40,808 nucleotides of DNA from Chloracidobacterium sp. UBA3360 (GTDB taxonomy: Bacteria; Acidobacteriota; Blastocatellia; Pyrinomonadales; Pyrinomonadaceae), in assembly GCA_002360555.1 (NCBI GenBank), contig DEQS01000083.1, forward strand, positions 1 to 40,808, written 5' to 3'. The position numbers and the translations under genes were made by a program. The notes below the pieces were generated by a model. It made no database searches. It was not told where the DNA came from and was given only the letters and a program-made list of their open reading frames with translations. Within the stretch, counting starts at the first letter, position 1, and the number at the start of each line of letters is the position of its first letter. Of this stretch, positions 1-7,650 are shown in pieces.

Positions 1-80
1 CCTTGCGCAAAATTTACGCTCGCAAGCGCAAAAGTAACTGCGAAAAGCGTAAACGCCTTAATTAAATGCTTTCTTAACAT
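1..80 (-). CDS. 5' end of a truncated exported protein
   Basis: Only the first 26 codons are inside the window; the rest lies beyond the left edge. The translation begins MLRKHLIKAFTLFAVTFALA and continues to an FAQ, which is a typical signal peptide: basic start, hydrophobic core, then a likely cleavage region. A strong ribosome binding site (GGGAGGGA, about 87-93 on the minus strand) lies a few bases upstream of the ATG, which supports the start. The mature protein cannot be seen, so no function is proposed. Confidence 0.6.
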   Translation of the reverse strand, partial: MLRKHLIKAFTLFAVTFALASVNFAQ

Positions 81-219
81 CTGTTTCCCTCCCAAGAAAT
101 AGATCGCCGATCAAATTTTGTGATATGTAAACGTAAAGTTAACGGAAATTGTTATGAAATATAACACAGTTTTAAAAAAGTGTTAATCAAAACGCAGGGG
201 TAAAGCAGATTTTTTTTGA

Positions 220-1191
220 TTATTTTTTGAAGTGGAGAATTAGCCCTTTCGCACCGACGGCCCAGCCGTATTTTTTGTCCATATAAAGGCCGTAAATACG
301 GTCCCGGGTGCCGCTTTCCTGCCGGATCCAAGACTTGCCTTTATCGCCCGAACGGAGGATCGTGCCGGCGTAGCCGACGGCCCAGCCGTTTTTGTCATCG
401 GCAAAATCGACACGCATAAATGTGTCTTTGAAATTAGTACCGACTTTTTCCCAAAACGAGCCGCCGTTTTCGGTGCGGAGAATGGTGCCCGATTTGCCGA
501 CAATGTAGCCCTCTTTGCCGTCGCGAAAATCGACATTATACAGCGGCATCGTCGTCCCTGAGCTTTGTTTGACCCACGTGTTGCCTTCATCGGTCGAGGC
601 TAATATCACGCCGCTATCGCCGACGATCCAGCCGCGCGAATTGCCGTCAAAATCTAGGTGAAAGAGCTCGGTCTTTGACGGAACGTTGATCCGCCGCCAA
701 GTGTCGCCGCCGTCTTCGGTCCTCATTAGGAGCGAATCGACCACAATATCGTCATTGCCGCTTGTCCGAAGGACCGACCCGACGACATAACCGCGCTTTT
801 TGTCCGAAAACCGGATGCTCAAAAACTCAGGCCGTCCGGCTCCAAATTCCCCACTGCGGTAAATGCGTATCTCTTGCCAAGTCTTGCCCGCATCTCGGGT
901 GCTGTACATCTTTCGCCCGGCGACGAGATAGCCGTTGTCGTCGTTGCGAAAATAGATCTCGTTAATGTCTTCGTCGGTGTTGAGCGGATACGGCGTCCAC
1001 GATTTGCCGCCGTCGGTCGTAGAGGCAAGATAGCCGCTGTCGCCCGCGATCCAACCTTTGTCAGAGCCAGTGAAATAAACCGCGACTAGATCACGCTCGG
1101 TATTGGCGGTTCGCTGCACCCAAGCGTTTTGCGCGGATACACCGATCGCTAGACTAACTACAACTAATGACAGAACGATAAAACTTTTCAC
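220..1191 (-). CDS. YCF48/BNR-repeat secreted beta-propeller protein
   Basis: Predicted secreted protein of 323 residues made almost entirely of repeats of the form GW(I/A)VG..G.IL.STD.G.TW, about seven copies. This is the signature of the YCF48/photosystem II stability factor-like and BNR/sialidase-like propeller families. The start is taken as the GTG at 1191, because a perfect GGAGG lies seven bases upstream and the following residues (VKSFIVLSLVVVSLAIGVSAQ, cleavage after SAQ) form a signal peptide. An in-frame ATG at 1245 would add 18 residues that bury the signal. In non-photosynthetic bacteria such propellers are usually extracellular or periplasmic scaffolds; no enzymatic role is visible. 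It is probably monocistronic. Confidence 0.75.
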   Translation of the reverse strand: MKSFIVLSLVVVSLAIGVSAQNAWVQRTANTERDLVAVYFTGSDKGWIAGDSGYLASTTDGGKSWTPYPLNTDEDINEIYFRNDDNGYLVAGRKMYSTRDAGKTWQEIRIYRSGEFGAGRPEFLSIRFSDKKRGYVVGSVLRTSGNDDIVVDSLLMRTEDGGDTWRRINVPSKTELFHLDFDGNSRGWIVGDSGVILASTDEGNTWVKQSSGTTMPLYNVDFRDGKEGYIVGKSGTILRTENGGSFWEKVGTNFKDTFMRVDFADDKNGWAVGYAGTILRSGDKGKSWIRQESGTRDRIYGLYMDKKYGWAVGAKGLILHFKK

Positions 1192-1280
1192 TGCAAAGCC
1201 TCCGACAAAAAAGGTGATCTTCGATAAATAGAATAAACATTCCACGAACGAAAATCACCTTATTTTAACGTTAATGGGTA

Positions 1281-3551
1281 CTATTTCGTTATTCGGTACA
1301 CCATTCCCTTCCACACGACGACGACCTGATCGCCGAGCGAGAGATACGGGGCGAGGCCCGGCTCACGTTCGATGAGTTTGAAGTACTCGTCGCTGGCAAA
1401 CTTTACGCCCGTCTCAGGACGCTCCGAATTCGGGTTGAAGTCTGAATCGACCCATACGCCGTTTTGATTGATGAAGTTCTTATTCGCGACAAACTGATTG
1501 TTCATAGTATTTCTCAAAACGATCTGCTCTCGCACATCCTTTTTGTCTTCATCGTAAAGGCCAGAATTCACCTTCATCGCATTCTGCTGCGTGCTCAGCG
1601 TCACCGCACCCGCACCACTTTTTTCTTTGGCTCTCGTCTGTCCGGCGACCATCATGTCCATCGCCGCAGGAGCGTCGCGGCTGACGTTCGCCATCGAACC
1701 GTCTGTCGCGAGGTACGATGTATATGGCGTCACGAGCCCGTAGCGTGTGCCAAGCTGGACGACCTCATCACGGACCTCTTTGGTCTCGCCGTTGTTACGG
1801 ATCTGCTCAAGCAGCCAACCGACGCGGCGGCTCGCCCAGAGACGCGGCAAAAAGCTATTCTCGTCCGTGCGAACAGGAAAATCAAGGTTCGTGTAGTTGA
1901 ACGAGCGGCTTTCTGTTCCGGCTTTGCCCGTCAGCCGTAGTGTGATGTTTTTTAGATCGTTCGTATTCTTATAACGCCCGATGATCGTCATCTGCATACC
2001 TCGGAAAAGGTCTGTAAGCTTTCGCGGATAAGTGTATTCGGTCAGCAAAGGGCCAAAATCGAGGTCGAGATCTGCAAGAACCGGCGAACTCACCTTCTGG
2101 AAAAAGCTCGAAACCTTGATCTCGAGATCCTCTTTTGGTTGAACGTATTCGGAGATGCCCGAGTTTTCCGTACCGATCTTATCTAACAGCGTCGTGTTGA
2201 CGTCATAGCCGAAACCGAACGGGAAAATACGCACATCGACGTTCTTAGCATTTTTCAAATTGGCAATGATCTTGTCGACGTTCGTTTCACCGACAGTCGG
2301 CAAACCGTCCGTCATAAACACCAGCATCTTTGGCCGGTCGCCCTTTTCAAATTGCTTTAGCGACTGCACGAGCGAATCATTTATATTTGTGCCGCCGTTC
2401 GGCGATAGGCGTTCGACAAATTCCTCGCCGCGTTTTTTGCCTGCGGCGTTGGCGGCGATCAGGCCGCGTTCCATCATGTGTTCCTCGCCGGCAAAGTTGA
2501 TGACGTTAAACCTGTCACCGTCACGCAGCGTTCGGATGCCAAAAAGCAAAGCCTTTTTGGCCTTGTCCATCTTGCCTTCGTCTGCCATCGAACCCGACGT
2601 GTCGAGCACAAAGACAATATCCTTCGCGACAAGTTCTTTTTCGGAAATGTTGTCCTTTGGCGAGAGCATCAGCAAAAAGTACCCGTCCTTGCCCGGTTCG
2701 CGATAGGTGACGAGCGACATGCCAAAATCGTTATTTGACAGCCCGTAGAACAACGAAAAGTCGCTATCGTTGCTTGTCGTCTCAAACGAGATCTTTGCGG
2801 CCGTCTCCCCTTTGTTCGTCACCTCGATCTTGTGCGAAGGCGAATAGATATTTCGCAGGGCTTCTTTACCAACGATCTCGATGGAACCCGACACGGTGCC
2901 AAACTGCTGCTTTGGCCCAAGCGGAACAAGCCTGCCGTCGCGGCGGTCATAGACCGCGTCCTCAAGCGGTCGTGGCCCTCGGTTTGCCCAGACATTTCGT
3001 CCCGTCCCAAGCGGATAGCGGTAAGCGACGGTGCCCGAATCGGCCTTGAGCACCTCGGTGTAGGTCATTTCGAGTTTCTTGTCTGAATTTGGCGGAATTG
3101 GAAAGATAGACGCTTGAAACAGGTCTTTGCCCGCATACTCGAGCAAACCTGGATCTTTTTGCCGGCGGACTATCTCGTCGTATATCCGCCGAGCCTCTTC
3201 GCGCGAACGCACCTCGCCGACCAGTTTTTTGCCGTTTTCCCAGATCGCGAACTCAACGATCGACGCCGTTTCAGGTATCGGGAAAAAATACGTTCCCTCT
3301 AGCGTAAAATTCGTGTCGTTTCTAAACACCTGCTCGACATGAGTCGTCGCCACCTGGCCGTTGATCTTGGTGTCGAGCTTGATAGATTTGACCGGCAAAG
3401 CGTTTGGCAGCGGCTGCGGTATTGGCCGCGGCCTGCACGGACGCGTATCGCAGATGATCGGGATAATAATGCCCTGTGCGGGTGCGGTCGAGGTAAAAAG
3501 AAATGCGGAAAAAGCAATGCCCAAAATAGCGGCAAAAGATCTGTGCGTCAT
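1281..3551 (-). CDS. VIT domain and von Willebrand factor A domain secreted protein
   Basis: Exported protein of 756 residues. After a signal peptide (ending TSTAPAQ) and a short proline/arginine-rich stretch comes a VIT domain (about residues 45-165), recognised by the series VEQVFRN, EGTYFFPIP, REEARRIYDEI and DLFQASIFPIPP. A VWA domain follows with an intact MIDAS metal site, DTSGSMA (about 317-323), then GGTNINDS and MTDGLPTVGE. The C-terminal third has no motif I recognise. This is the inter-alpha-trypsin-inhibitor heavy-chain-like architecture common in Acidobacteria and other Gram-negatives. The start at 3551 is chosen over the in-frame ATG at 3605 because GGGAG precedes it at good spacing and the signal peptide begins there. 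A role in metal-dependent protein-protein contact at the cell surface is inferred from the family. Confidence 0.85.
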   Translation of the reverse strand: MTHRSFAAILGIAFSAFLFTSTAPAQGIIIPIICDTRPCRPRPIPQPLPNALPVKSIKLDTKINGQVATTHVEQVFRNDTNFTLEGTYFFPIPETASIVEFAIWENGKKLVGEVRSREEARRIYDEIVRRQKDPGLLEYAGKDLFQASIFPIPPNSDKKLEMTYTEVLKADSGTVAYRYPLGTGRNVWANRGPRPLEDAVYDRRDGRLVPLGPKQQFGTVSGSIEIVGKEALRNIYSPSHKIEVTNKGETAAKISFETTSNDSDFSLFYGLSNNDFGMSLVTYREPGKDGYFLLMLSPKDNISEKELVAKDIVFVLDTSGSMADEGKMDKAKKALLFGIRTLRDGDRFNVINFAGEEHMMERGLIAANAAGKKRGEEFVERLSPNGGTNINDSLVQSLKQFEKGDRPKMLVFMTDGLPTVGETNVDKIIANLKNAKNVDVRIFPFGFGYDVNTTLLDKIGTENSGISEYVQPKEDLEIKVSSFFQKVSSPVLADLDLDFGPLLTEYTYPRKLTDLFRGMQMTIIGRYKNTNDLKNITLRLTGKAGTESRSFNYTNLDFPVRTDENSFLPRLWASRRVGWLLEQIRNNGETKEVRDEVVQLGTRYGLVTPYTSYLATDGSMANVSRDAPAAMDMMVAGQTRAKEKSGAGAVTLSTQQNAMKVNSGLYDEDKKDVREQIVLRNTMNNQFVANKNFINQNGVWVDSDFNPNSERPETGVKFASDEYFKLIEREPGLAPYLSLGDQVVVVWKGMVYRITK

Positions 3552-3657
3552 AATGTTCTCCCAATTGGTAATACAGCCCCGGTGCCTGAACGGTAAGTTA
3601 GACATTCACAGAACGGACGAGGTTGTATGTTCTTGCAGAATATTTTTATCAAGATCT

Positions 3658-3693
3658 TGGTCCGGTCCGGACCAGGTGGACCAAGGTGGACCA
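3658..3693. promoter_or_regulatory. Cluster of GGACCA half-sites, candidate operator
   Basis: In the 235-bp gap between two divergent genes there is one TGGTCC (3658-3663) and three GGACCA copies (starting 3669, 3678 and 3688), so 9-10 bp apart, about one helical turn. Within it GGTCCGGACC (3664-3673) is a perfect palindrome, and AGGTGGACCA occurs twice head to tail (3674-3683 and 3684-3693). The arrangement resembles a multi-site regulator binding region that could serve either flanking gene. No promoter element could be fixed with confidence. Confidence 0.35.
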
Positions 3694-3786
3694 AACGACC
3701 CCTAATTTTGTAATTTTGGGGAACAAAACGCTTCGGATGGCGTCTAATAATTTGTTACTATTCCATTGCCCTTTCGAAAACCTAAT

Positions 3787-5580
3787 ATGCAAAGACGATA
3801 CCTTTTGGCAGTTGTCCTCTTACCGTTTGCGTTTGTCACCACGCGGGGGCAGATCGCTGGCGTTGAGACGCCGGTTTGTAATGCCCAGTTTGCTCAGTTG
3901 TTAGTGCAGCAGCAGGTGATGGAAAGCAAATCGGTTGTCGAGCCGGTGAAACGTATCAAGATACTGCTCCGATCGGCGGATTTCCTATGGAAATTTGACC
4001 AGCCGACGGCTCGCGCGTATTTTTCCGAAGCATGGAAAATGGCTGACGATCGCTTTAAGGAAACCGGCTTTGAAAAGAAAAACGCGGGTGGAAAAACACC
4101 CGGGATAACCACGTTGTTGCCGGATCAGCGGATGGAGGTCATTCGCGCGATCGCAAAGCGAGACGCAACATGGGCCAAAAAGCTGTCCGAGCAGATGCTT
4201 GCCGATTACGAAAAGACAAAGGACGGCCGCGACAGCTTTGACGAGACTCGTGAGCTTGACGGCCTGTTGTTACTAGCCCAACAAAGCGTCAAGACCGATC
4301 CCGAATTGACCCGCCATCTGGTCAGGCGTGCGATGCAGTATCCGCTTTATAACAATTGGTTCTTTTTGTTTTACGGCATTGCAAAAGAAAGTCCGTCTTT
4401 AGCGGACGCCTTATACGCTGAGGCTCTGCAAAATTACCGTAACGAAACACCACGCCGGCTGCTGTTTCTGTCGGCCTATCCTTTTGCCAACGAAAGGGTT
4501 TTTGGCATAGATAAATATCAGATCGGCACATCCTTGCCAGCGAATCCTGTCGCTAATCCGGCTTTTCAGCGTCAGTTTCTAATCACATTCTTTAACCGCA
4601 TCGCAAGTTTTGCCACCAGCGAAGAGGATATAAACCGCCCCCCTGACAAGTATTACCAGCCTGAGCCCGTCTATATGTTTACTGCTCTGCGTGAGATCGA
4701 GCCGGTCATTCTCGAACGCTTTCCCGATTTGTTTCAGCGGTTTTCCACCGCCAAAGGACAAGCCGCGTCGCTGATGAATGCCGATATGCAGAAAGCTCTC
4801 GCCGATAAAGAAAAATATACAGGTTCGCTAGGACAGAGCTTTGCCGAAAGGCTTGCTGCCGTCGAAAAAGCTGACGAAGAGGGCAAACTGACGGACAAAA
4901 TGGTCGTCAATCTCGTGACCTGGGGCACTCCGACCGAGGAGCAATTTGTCCAGATTTTGCCATGGCTCGACAAGATCTCAGAAGAAAATCCGCGTAAGGA
5001 GACAATTGCATATTTCTGGTTTTTGCGCGCAAAACTCGCGGTCAAGGAAAAGCGGTTTGACGACGCAGAGAAATACACCGGCAAGGTACCCGAGGCCGAA
5101 CACCGTGCGATATTGATGTTTGACATTGCTGCGGCCCAGGCGAAAAGCGAGAGCGATATGCCAAATCTTTTTGACACGCTCAACCGATTGTCGAAGATCA
5201 CCCGTAGCTCTGACAATTCTGTCTCAAAGGCCCAGATACTGCTCGGACTCGCGAATATGTACGAACGCGTAAATCATTCCGTAGCTCTCGACGAACTCGC
5301 CGAATCAATCCGCGTCACCAACAGTCTTAAGGATCCGGACATATTCTCGACGACGATCCGCCGTCAGATAATGGGTAAAGGATTTGGGTTCTATGCGATG
5401 CTCAGCACGCCGGGATACGATCTGGAAAAGACCTTTGAGGAACTGAGTAAAAAGGATTTTGAGATGTCGCTGTCAAACGCTAAGGCTCTGGACGATAAAT
5501 ATTTCCGCACGCTAGCGGTCATCGCGGTCGCCGGAAATTGCGCCAAAAACGCTAAACCCGCTCCGAAACCAAAGCAGTAA
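3787..5580 (+). CDS. Secreted hypothetical protein, mostly helical
   Basis: A 597-residue protein with a signal peptide (MQRRYLLAVVLLPFAFVTTR, then GQ). I do not recognise a named family. The rest is rich in Lys, Glu and Ala with regular helix-pair spacing, for example EENPRKETIAYFWFLRAKLA and FDDAEKYTGKVPEAEHR, suggesting a TPR-like helical solenoid. The ATG at 3787 is preferred to the upstream TTG at 3766 because the signal peptide begins there; no good ribosome binding site is visible for either. It reads divergently from the VIT-VWA gene and its stop codon ends one base before the convergent gene's stop. A periplasmic scaffold role would be a guess. Confidence 0.6.
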   Translation: MQRRYLLAVVLLPFAFVTTRGQIAGVETPVCNAQFAQLLVQQQVMESKSVVEPVKRIKILLRSADFLWKFDQPTARAYFSEAWKMADDRFKETGFEKKNAGGKTPGITTLLPDQRMEVIRAIAKRDATWAKKLSEQMLADYEKTKDGRDSFDETRELDGLLLLAQQSVKTDPELTRHLVRRAMQYPLYNNWFFLFYGIAKESPSLADALYAEALQNYRNETPRRLLFLSAYPFANERVFGIDKYQIGTSLPANPVANPAFQRQFLITFFNRIASFATSEEDINRPPDKYYQPEPVYMFTALREIEPVILERFPDLFQRFSTAKGQAASLMNADMQKALADKEKYTGSLGQSFAERLAAVEKADEEGKLTDKMVVNLVTWGTPTEEQFVQILPWLDKISEENPRKETIAYFWFLRAKLAVKEKRFDDAEKYTGKVPEAEHRAILMFDIAAAQAKSESDMPNLFDTLNRLSKITRSSDNSVSKAQILLGLANMYERVNHSVALDELAESIRVTNSLKDPDIFSTTIRRQIMGKGFGFYAMLSTPGYDLEKTFEELSKKDFEMSLSNAKALDDKYFRTLAVIAVAGNCAKNAKPAPKPKQ

Positions 5581-6264
5581 CTATTTATCGACCGGCGGAT
5601 CGGTGAGGGCGTCGTCGATGTCTTTTTCGAGTTTGAGACGGAGCTTTTCGACAAGTTGGTCGGATTTTTGCAGCGTAACCGAGAGGTTCATTTTGTTGCT
5701 AACGATCTCTGTCAGCAACGCTTCAAGATTAGACCGTTCGGCGGCGAGGCTTTTGCGGCGGTTTTCGCGGATGTCTTCGGGTTTCATCGAACCAGCGAGC
5801 TGCAGCGTCCGCTCGATCATCTCCGGGCGGATGTCGTTATTGATCTGATCGATACGCGATTTGACGGTATTTTCTTTTTCGATCATTTCGAAAAGCTGCT
5901 TGCGAAGGCTCTCGCTACGCTGCTCGGCACGTGTCAGAATATCAAGATTGAGCAGCATCCTCTTTTGTTTTTCGTCATAGGTGCTGGTCTGTCCGGCTTC
6001 GAGTTTCTTGATGCGTTCATTTAGCTCACGAATATTTGCGGCGTTGGTGTTGGCATTGCTAGGCGTTTTGCCGGGTGTTGGTTTTATAGTTTCAAATTCG
6101 GTCAGATCATCTGCCCGGCTGATGATCTCAGCCCCGGTGAGCGTCGGGAGAGGCGTCGCCATCGGCTTTGGCGTCTTTCGCGGTGTCTGGGCGTTTGTCT
6201 GCAATACGCACACGGCGAATAGCATTGCCGATAGAACTGTTCCCCTTACTAAAAGTCTCATCAT
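5581..6264 (-). CDS. Periplasmic coiled-coil protein
   Basis: A 227-residue protein with a signal peptide (RGTVLSAMLFAVCVLQTNAQ), a Thr/Pro-rich linker (about 28-72), then long charged helices from about residue 75 (NIRELNERIKKLEAG) to the end, typical of a coiled coil. No enzyme motif is seen. Its ATG overlaps the TGA of the upstream gene (ATGA, 6261-6264), so translation of the two is probably coupled. A second ATG directly follows the first, so the start may be three bases later. The stop abuts the stop of the convergent secreted protein gene. Function unknown; a structural periplasmic protein is the most that can be said. Confidence 0.65.
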   Translation of the reverse strand: MMRLLVRGTVLSAMLFAVCVLQTNAQTPRKTPKPMATPLPTLTGAEIISRADDLTEFETIKPTPGKTPSNANTNAANIRELNERIKKLEAGQTSTYDEKQKRMLLNLDILTRAEQRSESLRKQLFEMIEKENTVKSRIDQINNDIRPEMIERTLQLAGSMKPEDIRENRRKSLAAERSNLEALLTEIVSNKMNLSVTLQKSDQLVEKLRLKLEKDIDDALTDPPVDK

Positions 6265-6527
6265 ACTTTCACCTTTTTCTTTTTGTCCGGGATAAAATCA
6301 CCCCTCACGATCTCGACGGCGTTCTTTGCCAGCCCGACGAACGGGATCGCATCAATGCCTGAATTTAACAGGCCTTTTCCGACGCCTTTATTTTTTATGT
6401 CGCTGCCGACAAGGACAACTGCGACCACTGTTCCGCCAAACGGGACCATCTTCGCGACTCGTTTAGCGACTTGCCACCCGCCCGCGTGTAGCAGCTTTCG
6501 CTTAATACTTTTCTTGCCGTCCGTCAT
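6261..6527 (-). CDS. Small hydrophobic hypothetical protein
   Basis: An 88-residue protein starting MTDGKKSIKRKLLHAGGWQV. The middle has a hydrophobic, glycine-rich stretch (VPFGGTVVAVVLVGSDI) and a second one (IDAIPFVGLAKNAVEIV); the C-terminus is basic (PDKKKKVKV). It may associate with membranes. I do not recognise the family. The open frame extends upstream to 6641, but that part runs into the divergent ABC gene and lacks protein-like features, so the ATG at 6527 is used. It overlaps the next gene by ATGA, forming a two-gene operon with the coiled-coil protein. Confidence 0.5.
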   Translation of the reverse strand: MTDGKKSIKRKLLHAGGWQVAKRVAKMVPFGGTVVAVVLVGSDIKNKGVGKGLLNSGIDAIPFVGLAKNAVEIVRGDFIPDKKKKVKV

Positions 6528-6621
6528 CTTGGTCGAGTTTATACTTGCATTGATCTGATGACAACAGCATACTTTTCTTTGCACGAAAACCGCCGGGATA
6601 AGTTTCATTTTCGCTAATATT

Positions 6622-7593
6622 ATGACGCTGTCAGTCAACAAAATATCAAAACGCTACGGTAACGCCTGGGCACTGAAAGACGTGTCGTTCGAGGTCGAGG
6701 GCGGTAGCGTCATCGGGCTTTTTGGAGCGTCAGGCTCAGGCAAATCCGCTCTGCTCAAGGTCATCGCCGGTACTGTCAAACACAACGGCGGCACGATCTC
6801 GCTTGACGGCAACGACATCACAACCGTTAAAGCAAAGGAACGCAACGTCACCTTTCACGACGGCAGCGAAGAAAAAGGATTCAAGCAGATATTTGGTTAC
6901 TTTTCGGGCGGAATATCGAGCGGTGAGGGCCAGTTTGATAGGTTTGAGGCGATGATCGCAAACGCCGGACGCGTTTTACTGCTTGACGATCCTTTCTCGC
7001 AGATGGACCCGGCATTGCGTGACGCGGCCTTTGCGGCGATCCGAAAAGCCGCAAAACAGCGAAACCGCGTCGTGATCTTTGCGACCAGCGATTTTGACCA
7101 GGTCATGGGCTTGACGGACGAGGTCGCGTTTCTCTCTCGCGGCGAGATAATGCAATCCGGTACGCCGCAGGACATCTACGATAACCCTGCCACGATCGAG
7201 GCCGCACGCATGACCGGTGAGAATAATCTGTTTGTTGCGAGACGGCTGTCTTCGTCGGATGATGACCTGCCGGAGTTTCACACGATCGACGGCGAGCATC
7301 GTATCTTTGCCCACCGGCCGGACAAAAAACGCCTCGGCCCGATCAATCAAAATATGACGCTCGCGATCCGGCCGGAATCGGTTTCAGTTACTCCGGGCGT
7401 GACCCGTCCCGAAGACAATCTGCTCAGAGCGGTCGTCAGAGCTGTCCATTTCAGGGGATCAACATCAATTATTGAATTTGACGCCGATGGACTGGCGATC
7501 AAGACCTGCGTATTAAAGGTACCTGCTCTACAACCCGGCGACGAATGCATGCTCGGGCTGCCGCCGCATCGAATACTCATCCTAAAAGACTAA
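6622..7593 (+). CDS. Orphan ABC transporter ATP-binding protein with degenerate catalytic motifs
   Basis: A 323-residue protein of the MalK/PotA/FbpC type: N-terminal nucleotide-binding domain (1-205) and C-terminal TOBE-like domain (from about 250; TLAIRPESVSV). Walker A is intact (GASGSGKS, 35-42) and Tyr12 fits the A-loop. Other conserved elements are altered. The Q-loop reads RNVTFHDG without Gln. The helical subdomain between residue 80 and the signature is about 20 residues instead of the usual 50-60. The LSGGQ signature aligns with ISSGEGQ (98-104). The Walker B catalytic Glu is Asp (LLLDDP, D123), and the H-loop His is Ser (FATSD, S156). No permease or binding protein is adjacent. It may bind but hardly hydrolyse ATP, or act as a regulator. 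The start is ATG at 6622 without a clear ribosome binding site. Confidence 0.75.
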   Translation: MTLSVNKISKRYGNAWALKDVSFEVEGGSVIGLFGASGSGKSALLKVIAGTVKHNGGTISLDGNDITTVKAKERNVTFHDGSEEKGFKQIFGYFSGGISSGEGQFDRFEAMIANAGRVLLLDDPFSQMDPALRDAAFAAIRKAAKQRNRVVIFATSDFDQVMGLTDEVAFLSRGEIMQSGTPQDIYDNPATIEAARMTGENNLFVARRLSSSDDDLPEFHTIDGEHRIFAHRPDKKRLGPINQNMTLAIRPESVSVTPGVTRPEDNLLRAVVRAVHFRGSTSIIEFDADGLAIKTCVLKVPALQPGDECMLGLPPHRILILKD

Positions 7594-7595
7594 AA

Positions 7596-7621
7596 AAAGG
7601 CGGCTCCGAAAAGCCGCCTTT
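7596..7621. terminator. Bidirectional intrinsic terminator
   Basis: Perfect 10-bp stem AAAGGCGGCT (7596-7605) and AGCCGCCTTT (7612-7621) with the loop CCGAAA. It lies between the convergent ABC ATPase and M36 peptidase genes and has A/T tracts on both sides, so it can serve both strands. Confidence 0.85.
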
Positions 7622-7650
7622 GTAGTTTTTCCAAGACCCGAGCCTTAGCC

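Noticed and set aside
102..112. Palindrome GATCGCCGATC in the leader of the truncated left-edge gene
   Set aside because: An 11-base symmetric site close to a ribosome binding site, but a single short copy with no partner; not enough to call an operator.
163..184. Weak inverted repeat AACAC/GTGTT after the YCF48-like gene
   Set aside because: Only five paired bases with a 12-base AT-rich loop; too weak to call a terminator.
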